Assembly (NCBI RefSeq): GCF_021502575.1
Contig: NZ_JAKFGN010000001.1
Span: 1,364,001 to 1,428,000, forward strand
Length of the DNA stretch: 64,000 nucleotides
Direction of reading: 5' to 3'
From: Bradyrhizobium sp. G127
GTDB taxonomy: Bacteria; Pseudomonadota; Alphaproteobacteria; Rhizobiales; Xanthobacteraceae
Position numbers and translations under genes: made by a program. The notes below the pieces were generated by a model that saw only the letters and a list, made by a program, of their open reading frames with translations, was not told the DNA's origin and did not search any database. Positions 9,660 through 18,603 of this stretch are shown here, piece after piece. The stretch's first letter is position 1. Every line of letters starts with the position of its first letter.

Positions 9660-10532
9660 TCAGTCCCTAAACACTACAGTGCGGTTCTTGTTTACCAGAA
9701 CGCGGTCCTCGAGATGGAATGCAAGTGCACGCGCCAGAACGCGGCGTTCGATATCGCGTCCCTTGCGGACGAGGTCTGCAGGCGAATCCGCGTGGCTGAT
9801 GCGTTCGACGTCCTGTTCAATGATGGGGCCCTCGTCCAAGTCGGCGGTGACGTAATGCGCTGTGGCGCCCATCAGTTTCACACCGCGCTCATGGGCTTGA
9901 TGATATGGCTTTGCGCCCTTGAAGCCGGGCAGGAACGAGTGGTGGATGTTGATACATTTGCCAGACAAGCGGGTGGAAAGTTTGTCGGACAGGATTTGCA
10001 TGTAGCGCGCAAGCACCACTAGTTCCGTTCCGGTGGCTTTAACAAGCTCCCACAACTTTTCTTCCTGCTCGTGTTTGGTCTCCTTCGAGACCGGTAGATA
10101 ATGAAAAGGAATGCCGTCGAGGTCGAGATGTTCGTAGGTGTCACGTGGATAGTTCGAAACGATGCCCGTGATGCCCATATCGATTTCGCCGGTTCGCCAG
10201 CGATAGAGCAGATCCACCAGGCAATGATCGAACCGGGAAACAAGGATCATGACGCACCGCTTCTGGCTGCGTGGCCGCAGTTGCCACGACAGCGAGAGGC
10301 GCTCGGCGATCGGGGAGAATCCCGCCTTCAATGCATCGAGCGGGACAGCGGATGACACTGTGTTAAAGACGATACGTGCAAAGAACGTATTGCTTTCCGT
10401 ATCGTCAAATTGCTGGGCTTCCAGAATATTGCAACCTTGCTCGAACAGGAAGGTTGAGACGGCAGCTACGATTCCCGGCCGGTTCGGACTCGACAGCCGG
10501 AGGATGAACTGATCGGACAGGTCGGATGTCAT
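9660..10532 (-). CDS. purU: Formyltetrahydrofolate deformylase
   Basis: PurU hydrolyses 10-formyl-tetrahydrofolate to formate and free tetrahydrofolate. The protein has an N-terminal ACT domain ([19 protein letters not shown]) and a formyltransferase-like catalytic domain with [21 protein letters not shown], the HxSLLP-type motif, and [18 protein letters not shown] chose the ATG at 10532, giving 290 residues. The longer open frame upstream begins with an unrelated Pro/Ser-rich stretch. The gene lies 34 bases after the mgdD-like gene and two before folD. The context says it releases formate from methylamine-derived C1 units, which keeps folate free under a high C1 flux. Confidence 0.93.
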   Translation of the reverse strand: MTSDLSDQFILRLSSPNRPGIVAAVSTFLFEQGCNILEAQQFDDTESNTFFARIVFNTVSSAVPLDALKAGFSPIAERLSLSWQLRPRSQKRCVMILVSRFDHCLVDLLYRWRTGEIDMGITGIVSNYPRDTYEHLDLDGIPFHYLPVSKETKHEQEEKLWELVKATGTELVVLARYMQILSDKLSTRLSGKCINIHHSFLPGFKGAKPYHQAHERGVKLMGATAHYVTADLDEGPIIEQDVERISHADSPADLVRKGRDIERRVLARALAFHLEDRVLVNKNRTVVFRD

Positions 10533-10566
10533 TACAGGTTCTTTCAAATATCGCTGCTGGAAGATT

Positions 10567-11172
10567 TTATTTGTTGGATTGGAGTTGGCTGAGAAAGTCG
10601 ATGCCGTACTCGGCACCGGTGGCGAGCAGGTGGCGCGCAAAGCTTGGAGCGAAGCTGCGCGCGACGGCGATCCTGTAGGAGGGCGCTTCACTGGTCTGCC
10701 AGAATGTCAGCCCGATATGAGCCGCTGAGGTGGTCGCAGCGTCATCGACCTTGAACACGCTCGGATCGAGGTCAATAGCTGCGCCCTTCATCATACACTC
10801 GCGTGCGCGAGACCCTTCAAGAGTGAAGAGGATATAAGCGTCGCTCTGGTCGCAGACCGCGGCGAGAGCGCCAAAGGCCTGCCGTAGCTGCGCTGCTGGG
10901 GGGGTATTGTTGGTACTGAAAGCAAGCCACTTTCCTGGGCCGATGCCGACAAATGACAGGAATTGCCCGCGGGAAACCACAGCTCCATCGACCAGATTGA
11001 CGCCAAAAGCTGCAAGGCAGATGTCGCTCAGTGCGCAGGCCTGTCCGCGCGCCAGGGCGACCGATGCAATCGGCGAATCATCAACCGTAATCCGGACAGC
11101 GGAGCCGCTTGCGCCGTAATGGTCTGTACCCGGAAGTGCAGTGAATGAAACGTTTTTGAGAACATCAGCCAC
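10567..11172 (-). CDS. mgdD: N-methylglutamate dehydrogenase subunit D / SoxG-like
   Basis: This is the small gamma-type subunit of heterotetrameric sarcosine oxidase-like enzymes (about 201 residues). The GTG start at 11172 overlaps the stop of the large-subunit gene (GTGGCTGA), as is common in these operons. A longer frame starting at 11256 would overlap further and looks artificial. Recognisable features are the SoxG-like core LALARGQ-type segment ([14 protein letters not shown]), the GPGKWLAF segment and the C-terminal [18 protein letters not shown]. Whether it belongs to N-methylglutamate dehydrogenase or true sarcosine oxidase is decided by context: gmaS and mgsABC lie divergently 5 kb away. 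Confidence 0.8.
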   Translation of the reverse strand: MADVLKNVSFTALPGTDHYGASGSAVRITVDDSPIASVALARGQACALSDICLAAFGVNLVDGAVVSRGQFLSFVGIGPGKWLAFSTNNTPPAAQLRQAFGALAAVCDQSDAYILFTLEGSRARECMMKGAAIDLDPSVFKVDDAATTSAAHIGLTFWQTSEAPSYRIAVARSFAPSFARHLLATGAEYGIDFLSQLQSNK

Positions 11173-14125
11173 GAAGGCGTACTCCTTCGGGGTCAATGAA
11201 TGTGGGCGCACAAACTTCGACCTCGATATCGGCGCCACGAATTGGATCGTAGGCACGTACGATGTCTCCGATGCGCTCCGGACCGCGCTTCAGCAGGCCT
11301 AGGCCGATCCAGTGCTGCAGGTTCGGTGAATACGCAACCGAAGTCATATAGCCTTCGTCGAACTTGATATCAGCCGGCTTGTTGAGGCCGAGAAAATGTG
11401 CACCTGCGCGAAGGCGCTGGTTTCGATCGACCGGGCGGAAGCCAGCGAGCACCGGCCGGTCCGGATCGAGAAACGCAGGACGCTGCGCCATCACGCGGCC
11501 GATATAGTCCTTCTTGCTGGATGCCATGCGCGCCAGCCCGAGATCTCGCGCGCTGGTCTGGCCATTGAGTTCGGAACCTGAGACATGGCCTTTTTCGATG
11601 CGCATGACGCCCAGCGCTTCCGTGCCATAGGGCGTGATTTCGAAGCTGCGTCCGGCCTCCATCAGCGCCTGCGCAAGACGTTGACCGCGGCGGGCGGGCA
11701 CTGCGATTTCGTAACCGAGTTCACCGGAGAAGGAGAGACGAAAAATGCGGGCGGGCGTGCCACCCAACACATCGGCTTCAATCGCGCCCATGTAAGGCAG
11801 TGCTTCATTCGAAATATCCGCGCTATCGACAATTCCCGCTAGAACCTTGCGCGCGTTCGGACCGGCAATCGCGATCTGCGCCCATTGCTCACTGACCGAT
11901 GTGAGTTGAACGTCAAGATCGGGCCGCAGAACCTGCAAGCAGAATTCGAGGTGCTGGAAAACCTTGGCGGCATTCACCGTTGTCGTCGTCATGACATAGT
12001 GATTTTCACCGAGCCGTGTCGTGGTGCCGTCGTCCATCACGATGCCGTCTTCGCGCAGCATGACGCCGTAGCGGGCGCGTCCGGCCGGCAGCGTCGAGAA
12101 CATGTTGATATAAGCGAAGTCGAGCAACGCGCCTACATCCTTGCCCTGAAGATCGATCTTGCCGAATGTGGAGACGTCGATCAGTCCGACGCTGGCGCGC
12201 ACGTTGGTGACTTCTCTGGTGACGGTCTCGAGCCAGTCGCTTTCCCCTACGCGGGGAAAATACTGGGCGCGCAGCCAGAGACCGGTCTCGACGAATTTCG
12301 CTCCCTGGGATTCCGCCCAGTGATGAGTTGGCGTCGGGCGAACGGGCCGGAAGTCACGCCCTCTGTGATGACCTGCCAGCACGCCGATAGCGACCGGGGT
12401 GTAGGGCGGCCTGAAGATTGTCGTGCCGGTGGCTTCGATGCTTTGCCCCGTCAGCGACGCCATGATGGCGAGGCCCGTGACATTGGATGTCTTGCCCTGA
12501 TCGGTCGCCATGCCGAGCGTCGTATAGCGTTTCAGATGTTCGACGGAACGGAAGCCTTCGCCGTGGGCAATGGCGATGTCCTTCGCGGTGACGTCGTTCT
12601 GAAGGTCGACAAATGCCGGGTCGCGCGACTGCGTGACATGCCAGAATGGCTGGATGTCCGCAGCCGCATCGCCCGCATGCGGAGCGGGGATCGCTGCCGC
12701 CGCAAGTCCTAGATCGCGTGCAATCTCCGCGCCCTTGCTCGCGCCGTCCGCAAGACAGGCGGCGAGGCCGAAAATGCCGGCGGCGGAGCCCGCAACGCGC
12801 AGTCCCGGAGGACATTTGCCTGGAACGAAGGCGGCGATGGCCTCGTTCCATTTGGGCTTTCCGCCGTGATGGCAGGTGAGCTGGATGTTGGGCGACAGTC
12901 CGCTGGAGATCGCGAGGCCTGTGACTGAAAGCCGTTCCTGCTTGCCGTTCGCAACGACGTCGATCGAACGCAGGGTTTTCCCTGACGTGGCGACGACACG
13001 GCCGTCGAGGATGGTGCGAATGCCGAGATGTTTAGCCCGCGCCAGAATGTCAGGCGCAATGCCGGGGCGGATATCGATAATGACATCAGCCTTTGCGCCC
13101 GCTTCTGCGGCATCGAAGGCCGCCCGCCATGCGCCATCGTTGTTGACGAAGTAGGCCGCGCGAGAAGCGGGTGCGACAGCAAAGCGGTTTGCGAATGTCT
13201 GATGGGCACGCGCGCTCATGACGCCGGGGCGGTCATTGCCGCCGAACACGATGGGCCTGTCGATGGCACCTGCGGCGAGGAGAGCTTGCTTTGCGAATAT
13301 CTTGAGAAGGCGCTGGCGGGGCTTGAATGCGGACGGCGTCGGCAGATGATCGTTCACGCGCTCGACCGCACCATATGTCCCGCCGTCGTACACGCCGAAG
13401 ACTGTCGTGCGCGGCAGAAGCTCGACATTCGGCAGGCTCTCAAGTTCCCTCAGGGTTTCCTCAAGGAAAGAGAGTCCTGAAGCACCGTTGATCTCGGATT
13501 TTTCCGCAAGCAGCCGTCCGCCGAAGCGGAAATCCTCATCGGCGAGAAAGACGCGCGCGCCGCTGCGCGCTGCCGTCAAAGCCGCCATCAATCCGGCTGG
13601 ACCGGCCCCTATCACGAGCAGGTCACAGAAGGCGTTGCGCTTTTCATACGCGTCGGGATCCGGCTCCATGGCGGCCCGGCCAAGTCCGGCCGCACGGCGG
13701 ATGACGGGTTCGTAAAGTTTTTCCCAGGCCTGCGCGGGCCACATGAATGTCTTGTAGTAGAAGCCTGCGCCAAGGAACGGCGCGGCAAGGCCGTTGGCGG
13801 CCAGCAGGTCGAAAGACAAAGAGGGCCAGCGGTTCTGGCTGTCGGCGGCGAGGCCGTCATAGAGTTCCACCACGGTGGCCCGGGTGTTCGGCTCTTTGCG
13901 GCCGCCCTTTCGCAGTTCGACAAGCGCGTTCGGCTCGTCGGAGCCGGCGCTGAAGATGCCGCGGGGGCGATGATACTTGAAGGACCGCGCGACGAGCGAC
14001 ACGCCATTGGCAAGGAGCGCCGATGCGAGCGTATCGCCCTCGGCGCCTTGGTACGGCTTGCCGTCGAAGGTAAAACGAAGTGGCTTTGTCCGGTCGATCA
14101 GACCGCCCAGATTGAGCCGGCTCAT
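11165..14125 (-). CDS. mgdC: N-methylglutamate dehydrogenase subunit C / SoxA-like
   Basis: The large alpha-type subunit (986 residues from the ATG at 14125, which has GGAGG upstream). The N-terminus resembles a ferredoxin-like domain (FTFDGKPYQGAEGDTLASAL, SFKYHRPRGIFSAG). A dinucleotide-binding pyridine nucleotide-disulfide oxidoreductase domain follows (LLVIGAGPAGLMAALTAARSG near 170-190). The C-terminal third is a glycine-cleavage T-protein-like folate domain (FGKIDLQGKDVGALLDF, FSGELGYEIAVPA, YGTEALGVMRIEKGHV), where methylene-tetrahydrofolate would form. This build is shared by SoxA and MgdC. It is cotranscribed with the B, D and G type subunits. The neighbouring gmaS-mgsABC set makes N-methylglutamate the likely substrate rather than sarcosine. 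Confidence 0.85.
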   Translation of the reverse strand: MSRLNLGGLIDRTKPLRFTFDGKPYQGAEGDTLASALLANGVSLVARSFKYHRPRGIFSAGSDEPNALVELRKGGRKEPNTRATVVELYDGLAADSQNRWPSLSFDLLAANGLAAPFLGAGFYYKTFMWPAQAWEKLYEPVIRRAAGLGRAAMEPDPDAYEKRNAFCDLLVIGAGPAGLMAALTAARSGARVFLADEDFRFGGRLLAEKSEINGASGLSFLEETLRELESLPNVELLPRTTVFGVYDGGTYGAVERVNDHLPTPSAFKPRQRLLKIFAKQALLAAGAIDRPIVFGGNDRPGVMSARAHQTFANRFAVAPASRAAYFVNNDGAWRAAFDAAEAGAKADVIIDIRPGIAPDILARAKHLGIRTILDGRVVATSGKTLRSIDVVANGKQERLSVTGLAISSGLSPNIQLTCHHGGKPKWNEAIAAFVPGKCPPGLRVAGSAAGIFGLAACLADGASKGAEIARDLGLAAAAIPAPHAGDAAADIQPFWHVTQSRDPAFVDLQNDVTAKDIAIAHGEGFRSVEHLKRYTTLGMATDQGKTSNVTGLAIMASLTGQSIEATGTTIFRPPYTPVAIGVLAGHHRGRDFRPVRPTPTHHWAESQGAKFVETGLWLRAQYFPRVGESDWLETVTREVTNVRASVGLIDVSTFGKIDLQGKDVGALLDFAYINMFSTLPAGRARYGVMLREDGIVMDDGTTTRLGENHYVMTTTTVNAAKVFQHLEFCLQVLRPDLDVQLTSVSEQWAQIAIAGPNARKVLAGIVDSADISNEALPYMGAIEADVLGGTPARIFRLSFSGELGYEIAVPARRGQRLAQALMEAGRSFEITPYGTEALGVMRIEKGHVSGSELNGQTSARDLGLARMASSKKDYIGRVMAQRPAFLDPDRPVLAGFRPVDRNQRLRAGAHFLGLNKPADIKFDEGYMTSVAYSPNLQHWIGLGLLKRGPERIGDIVRAYDPIRGADIEVEVCAPTFIDPEGVRLRG

Positions 14126-14127
14126 GT

Positions 14128-14394
14128 TCAACCTCCGGCCTTGCGAGGAAAATTCACGCTGTAGATCTCGTGGGTGAGTGTGTCGCGCGTGACCTCGAGC
14201 CAGCGACGGCAGCCGTTGGCGTGATACCAAAGCTCGCGCTTTTCTCCGGCGGGATTGTCCCGCAGATAGACGTAATCGTGGAATGCGGTGGCCGCGTTCG
14301 CCGCAGTTGGATCGGGGCGGCGCAGGGCCGCGTCACCGAGGCAGGTGAACTCCTGAGAGTCGCGGAAGCCGCAATAGGGACATGTGATGCGCAT
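14128..14394 (-). CDS. mgdB: N-methylglutamate dehydrogenase subunit B / SoxD-like zinc subunit
   Basis: An 88-residue delta-type subunit. It begins MRITCPYCGFRDSQEF with the zinc-binding CPYCG, and later has AFHDYVYLRDNPAG and LWYHANGCRRW, which supply the remaining His/Cys ligands. The length is normal for SoxD. Its stop lies two bases before the start of the large subunit and its start lies three bases after the mgdA stop. The tight spacing indicates coupled translation of a stoichiometric complex. Confidence 0.87.
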   Translation of the reverse strand: MRITCPYCGFRDSQEFTCLGDAALRRPDPTAANAATAFHDYVYLRDNPAGEKRELWYHANGCRRWLEVTRDTLTHEIYSVNFPRKAGG

Positions 14395-14397
14395 GAT

Positions 14398-15648
14398 TCA
14401 GTGCAGGTTCGGCTGTGCGCCGACCCCCTTTTCATCGATCACGTAGCCGGTGGCGAAGCGATCCAGCCGGAATGCGGCGTTCAGTTGATGCGGCTCATCC
14501 TTTGCAAGCGTCCACGCGAAGCACCAGCCGGATGCCGGTGTTGCCTTGAACCCACCGTAATTCCAGCCCGCGTTGAGATACAGGCCCGGATGCGGCGTTC
14601 GATCGATGATGGGGGACCCATCCATCGACATATCCGTGATGCCGCCCCAGTGCCGCAGAATGCGTAACCTGCCAAGCAACGGCATCAGCGCCATGCCGCC
14701 TTCGCAGACATCCTCGATCACCGGAAGATTCCCGCGCTGTGCATATGAACTGTAGCCGTCGATGTCTCCGCCGAAAACCAGGCCGCCTTTGTCGGATTGG
14801 CTGACGTAGAAATGTCCCGCGCCGAACGTGATGACGCCGTCGATCAGCGGCTTCAGCCCTTCGGTAACAAATGCCTGAAGCGGATAGCTTTCGATGGGAA
14901 GGCGAAGATTGGCGAGGCGCGCGAGACGCGAGGTATTTCCGGCGACGGCCAGTCCAACCTTGCCGGCTCGGATTTCGCCGCGTGTCGTCGAGACGCCAAC
15001 CACTCGGCCGCCCTCGAAAAGAAAGCCGGTGACTTCGCAATTTTGAACGATATCGACGCCGAGACGGTCGGCGCCCCGTGCGTAGCCCCAGACCACGGCA
15101 TCGTGTCTGGCTGTTCCGCCCCGCCGCTGCAGAATTCCGCCCTGGATCGGGAAGCGCGCGTTTTCGAAATCGAGGAACGGATACATGGCGCGAACCTGGG
15201 CCTGATCCAGAAGCTCGGAGTCGGCACCGCTGAGACGCATGGCATTGCCGCGTCTGGCATAGGCGTCGCGCTGTGCGTCCGAGTGATAGAGATTGAGGAC
15301 GCCTCGCTGGCTCACCATGGTGTTGTAGTTGAGTTCCTGCTCAAGACCTTCCCATAGCTTCATCGACCATTCGTAGAATGGCTCGTTGCCCGGCAGCAGA
15401 TAGTTTGAGCGAATGATGGTGGTGTTGCGGCCTGCGTTGCCGGAGCCGATCCAGCCTTTTTCGAGCACGGCGATGTTTCGGATGCCGTGTTCCTTCGCGA
15501 GATAGTATGCGGTGGCGAGGCCGTGACCGCCGCCGCCCACGATAATCACGTCGTAAGCGGGCTTCGGCGTCGCATTGCGCCACGCGGGCGTGAGGGCGGA
15601 AGGACCGCGAAAGACTTGGGCGGCAAGTGAGAGGACGGAATAACGCAT
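14398..15648 (-). CDS. mgdA: N-methylglutamate dehydrogenase subunit A / SoxB-like flavoprotein
   Basis: A 416-residue FAD-dependent amine oxidoreductase, the beta-type catalytic subunit. The FAD-binding Rossmann motif is VIIVGGGGHGLATAYYLA near residue 34. Other SoxB features are GSGNAGRNTTIIRSNYL, RGGTARHDAVVWGYARGA and the C-terminal LYLNAGWNYGGFKATPASG. It is the first gene of the minus-strand set. It would oxidise the N-methyl group of N-methylglutamate to glutamate and a C1 unit, with the folate domain of the large subunit trapping the C1 unit. The divergent regulator begins 130 bases away, so the shared spacer probably holds both promoters. Confidence 0.87.
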   Translation of the reverse strand: MRYSVLSLAAQVFRGPSALTPAWRNATPKPAYDVIIVGGGGHGLATAYYLAKEHGIRNIAVLEKGWIGSGNAGRNTTIIRSNYLLPGNEPFYEWSMKLWEGLEQELNYNTMVSQRGVLNLYHSDAQRDAYARRGNAMRLSGADSELLDQAQVRAMYPFLDFENARFPIQGGILQRRGGTARHDAVVWGYARGADRLGVDIVQNCEVTGFLFEGGRVVGVSTTRGEIRAGKVGLAVAGNTSRLARLANLRLPIESYPLQAFVTEGLKPLIDGVITFGAGHFYVSQSDKGGLVFGGDIDGYSSYAQRGNLPVIEDVCEGGMALMPLLGRLRILRHWGGITDMSMDGSPIIDRTPHPGLYLNAGWNYGGFKATPASGWCFAWTLAKDEPHQLNAAFRLDRFATGYVIDEKGVGAQPNLH

Positions 15649-15777
15649 CGCGAGCGCTCGTCTTAATTCGGTCCCTATAGATGTTTCATCCGATCGGCGC
15701 TATCGTGCCTGAATGCGACGTGATCTTGCCTATTTCCGACATCGCCTGAATCGTCCCATCTTCGATGGAGACGACCA

Positions 15778-16761
15778 GTGATCGACACGGCAGGGTGCCC
15801 GGCTCAGCGTGACAGTGAGGGGACAAGGCAGTTTGGCTTTCTGCTGCTCCCTAATTTTCCGCTCATGTCCTATGCGTCGGCGGTTGAACCGCTGCGCGCG
15901 GCAAACTTGCTGTCGGGAAAGCCGCTGTACCGATGGCAGCATATATCGGTCGACGGCGACACGGTTTTGGCATCGACTGGCGTCGGCATCCTGCCCGACG
16001 GCAAGATCGGCGACGATCTCGGGCTCGATACGCTGTTTGTTTGCGCTGGTGGCAATCCGGCCAAATTCAGGCACCGGCAAACCTTGCAGTGGTTGCGGTC
16101 GCTCGCTCGCTCCGGTGTCTCAATGGCTGGAATGTCCGGCGGCCCCTTTGTGCTTGCGCGCGCCGGATTGCTCGATGGACGCCGCTGCACGCTTCATTGG
16201 GAGCATATCCCTGCCTTTATCGAAGACTTCCCCGAACTCGACGTGCGCCGTACCCTTTACGAGATAGATCGCGACCGCATTACGTGTGCGGGCGGAATTT
16301 CCTCGCTCGATATGATGATAGAGCTGATCGAGCGCGATCATGGCGTTGAGCTTTCGGGCGCTGTGAGCGAATGGTATCTGCGGACGCAACCGCGCACCGG
16401 AAGCGGTCCACAGCGCATGCCTCTGCGTGAGCGGCATGGTGTGAGCAACGAGCGCCTGATCCGTGTGTTGACGTTGATGGAGGCGCGAATCGAAGATCCG
16501 CTGACACTCGGCGAGATGGCCGAAAGTGCCGGCATCACGCCACGCCAGTTGGAGCGGCTGTTCACCGATAATCTCCACGACAAGCCGTCGCGTTATTATC
16601 TCAAAATCCGGCTCAGCCGCGCTCAGAACCTGCTCCGGCAGACATCGTTATCCATTGCGGAAGTCGCGATGGCGACGGGCTTCGTTTCAACGAGTCACTT
16701 TTCGCGCGTCTATTCGAAAACGTTCAGTCGTTCTCCGAAGCAGGACCGTGTGCGCAGTTGA
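15778..16761 (+). CDS. GlxA-family AraC-type regulator
   Basis: The 327-residue product has an N-terminal DJ-1/PfpI-like amidotransferase domain (FGFLLLPNFPLMSYASAVEPLRAA, FVCAGGNPAKF, AGMSGGPFVLARAGLLDG) and a C-terminal AraC helix-turn-helix pair (LTLGEMAESAGITPRQLERLF, SIAEVAMATGFVSTSHFSRVY). This is the architecture of GbdR, SouR and CdhR, which sense small quaternary or N-methylated amines. It starts at GTG with GGAG nearby. It lies between the divergent mgdABCD and mgsABC-gmaS sets, so it most likely activates both in response to methylamine or a pathway intermediate. The effector is inference. Confidence 0.85.
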   Translation: MIDTAGCPAQRDSEGTRQFGFLLLPNFPLMSYASAVEPLRAANLLSGKPLYRWQHISVDGDTVLASTGVGILPDGKIGDDLGLDTLFVCAGGNPAKFRHRQTLQWLRSLARSGVSMAGMSGGPFVLARAGLLDGRRCTLHWEHIPAFIEDFPELDVRRTLYEIDRDRITCAGGISSLDMMIELIERDHGVELSGAVSEWYLRTQPRTGSGPQRMPLRERHGVSNERLIRVLTLMEARIEDPLTLGEMAESAGITPRQLERLFTDNLHDKPSRYYLKIRLSRAQNLLRQTSLSIAEVAMATGFVSTSHFSRVYSKTFSRSPKQDRVRS

Positions 16762-16821
16762 TCGCATGGCCGTCATGCGGCTCTCACTACTGAAGTCTTT
16801 CATTGGGCGTTTCGCAGCAAC

Positions 16822-16834
16822 GACGTTTAACGTC
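16822..16834. promoter_or_regulatory. Palindrome upstream of mgsA
   Basis: GACGT-TTA-ACGTC is a perfect inverted repeat in the 219-base gap between the AraC-type regulator and mgsA. It could be part of a regulator site for the mgsABC-gmaS promoter. I found no second copy to support it. Confidence 0.3.
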
Positions 16835-16980
16835 CCGCAGTTGCTGGCTGGATTAAGGGCAACCCGCTCAATTTCTTGGCAGGAAAATTATATTCTTATT
16901 GATTGACGGCGCGGCCATTCGCGTTTATCGACGAACCATAGTGATCGTTCACAGCGGTCATGGTGCCGGAGAGTCGTTGG

Positions 16981-17880
16981 ATGTGTGGAATCGTCGGGTT
17001 GTATTTGAAGGACAAGTCGCTCGAGCCAGAGCTTGGGTCGATGCTTGCATCGATGTTGTGTGTAATGACCGATCGCGGTCCTGACAGCGCGGGCTTCGCG
17101 ATCTACGGTCAGGGCAATCCAGATCAGGTGAAGCTTTCGTTGCGAACCGCACTGGATTTCGATGTCTCGCGCCTCGAAACTGAACTGGCTGACGTATCAG
17201 GCGGCGGCCCGAGCGTGATGAAGCGGGCGACCCATACGTTGTTGACAATTCCCGCCAGCAAGGAGGCGGCCGTCCGCAATGCCATTGCTGCGCGCTATCC
17301 CCAGATCACAGTTGTCGGCAGCGGAACGCGCATGGAGATCTTCAAGGAGGTGGGTTTGCCTGCGGACGTGGCATCCCGTTTTGACTTGGCGCATATGACC
17401 GGTACCCACGGAATCGGTCACACGAGAATGGCGACCGAGTCTGCTGTCACGACCGATGGTGCGCATCCGTTCTCGACGGGGCGCGACCAGTGCCTCGTTC
17501 ATAACGGCTCGCTTTCGAACCATGCCGGGGTCCGTCGCATGCTGAAGCACGAAGGGCTGACTTTCACCACGGACAACGATTCGGAAGTTGCGGCAGGCTA
17601 TCTCTCTTGGCGGATGCAGAAGGGCGCTTCGCTGGGTGAGGCTCTGAAGGAAAGCCTCGGTGATCTCGACGGCTTCTATACCTTCGTCGTCGGCACAGAG
17701 TCTGGCTTCGGGGTGCTGCGCGATCCGATCGCCTGCAAGCCCGCCGTTATGGCCGAGACCGAGCGCTACGTTGCGTTCGGCTCGGAGTATCGCGCACTCG
17801 TCAATCTGCCTGGCGTCGCAAATGCAAAGGTGTGGGAACCAGAGCCCTCAACGCCGTATTTCTGGGAATCCGCGGCATGA
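16981..17880 (+). CDS. mgsA: N-methylglutamate synthase subunit A (class II glutamine amidotransferase)
   Basis: The protein begins Met-Cys-Gly-Ile-Val-Gly. After Met removal Cys becomes the N-terminal nucleophile typical of class II amidotransferases, so I set the start at 16981 and not at the upstream in-frame codon. Other conserved parts are THGIGHTRMATESAVTTDGAHPF, VHNGSLSNHAGVRR and TDNDSEVAAGYL. At 299 residues it is the separate amidotransferase part of a split glutamate synthase-like enzyme (also called GlxB). In the N-methylglutamate pathway it moves methylamine from gamma-glutamylmethylamide. It overlaps the next gene by ATGA. Confidence 0.87.
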   Translation: MCGIVGLYLKDKSLEPELGSMLASMLCVMTDRGPDSAGFAIYGQGNPDQVKLSLRTALDFDVSRLETELADVSGGGPSVMKRATHTLLTIPASKEAAVRNAIAARYPQITVVGSGTRMEIFKEVGLPADVASRFDLAHMTGTHGIGHTRMATESAVTTDGAHPFSTGRDQCLVHNGSLSNHAGVRRMLKHEGLTFTTDNDSEVAAGYLSWRMQKGASLGEALKESLGDLDGFYTFVVGTESGFGVLRDPIACKPAVMAETERYVAFGSEYRALVNLPGVANAKVWEPEPSTPYFWESAA

Positions 17881-18584
17881 ACATGATTGAAAACGAGGTT
17901 TCTTTCGATCTTCGCAAGAACACGCTCCGCGACCTCAATCAGGCGCTGCATGACCTAAGCAAGACCCCAGGTGCGAAGTATTGGCGCGTCCGGAATCCGG
18001 ATGGCGCACACGCGATCGCCGCGGGGATCAAGGCACCGGTCACCGTCAATGTGGAAGGACATGTCGGGTACTACTGTGCGGGTATGAACCAGCTTGCGAC
18101 GGTCATCGTGCACGGCAATGCCGGCGTTGGCGTTGCCGAAAACATGATGTCAGGCCTCGTGCACGTCAAGGGCGATGCGAGTCAGGCGGCTGGCGCTACG
18201 GCACATGGCGGAACCCTCATCGTGAATGGCAATGCATCGGCGCGTTGCGGCATCTCGATGAAGGGCGTCGATATCCTGGTGAAGGGTAATATTGGACACA
18301 TGAGCGCTTTCATGGGGCAGGCCGGCTCTCTTGTCGTGCTGGGCAATGCAGGAGAGGCGCTTGGAGATTCAATCTACGAAGCGCGACTCTTCATCCGAGG
18401 CAGTGTTGCAAGCCTTGGCGCCGACTGTATCGAGAAAACGATGGGGGACAAAGACAAGGCTTACCTTGCGGAGAAACTGAAAGCCGCCGGTATGGCCGGC
18501 GAAGTCGATGTCGCGGAGTTCAAGCGATACGGGTCGGCCCGCCAACTCTACAATTTCCACGTCGATAACGCTGGTGCGTATTAA
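17877..18584 (+). CDS. mgsB: N-methylglutamate synthase subunit B (GXGXG domain)
   Basis: This is a stand-alone version of the C-terminal GXGXG beta-helix domain of glutamate synthase (GlxC type, 235 residues). Repeated Gly-containing turns are evident: VIVHGNAGVGVAENM, LVHVKGDASQAAGATAHGG, LIVNGNASARCGISMKG and LVVLGNAGEALGDSIYEA. The ATG at 17877 overlaps the mgsA stop. It has no catalytic role alone and would hold the amidotransferase and FMN subunits together. Confidence 0.87.
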   Translation: MNMIENEVSFDLRKNTLRDLNQALHDLSKTPGAKYWRVRNPDGAHAIAAGIKAPVTVNVEGHVGYYCAGMNQLATVIVHGNAGVGVAENMMSGLVHVKGDASQAAGATAHGGTLIVNGNASARCGISMKGVDILVKGNIGHMSAFMGQAGSLVVLGNAGEALGDSIYEARLFIRGSVASLGADCIEKTMGDKDKAYLAEKLKAAGMAGEVDVAEFKRYGSARQLYNFHVDNAGAY

Positions 18585-18603
18585 TTCAGGGAATGTAACT
18601 TCA

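Noticed and set aside
10567-15648. True heterotetrameric sarcosine oxidase
   Set aside because: The subunits look alike, but no glycine/serine or creatine/betaine catabolic gene accompanies them, while gmaS and mgsABC do. N-methylglutamate dehydrogenase is preferred, though sequence alone does not settle it.
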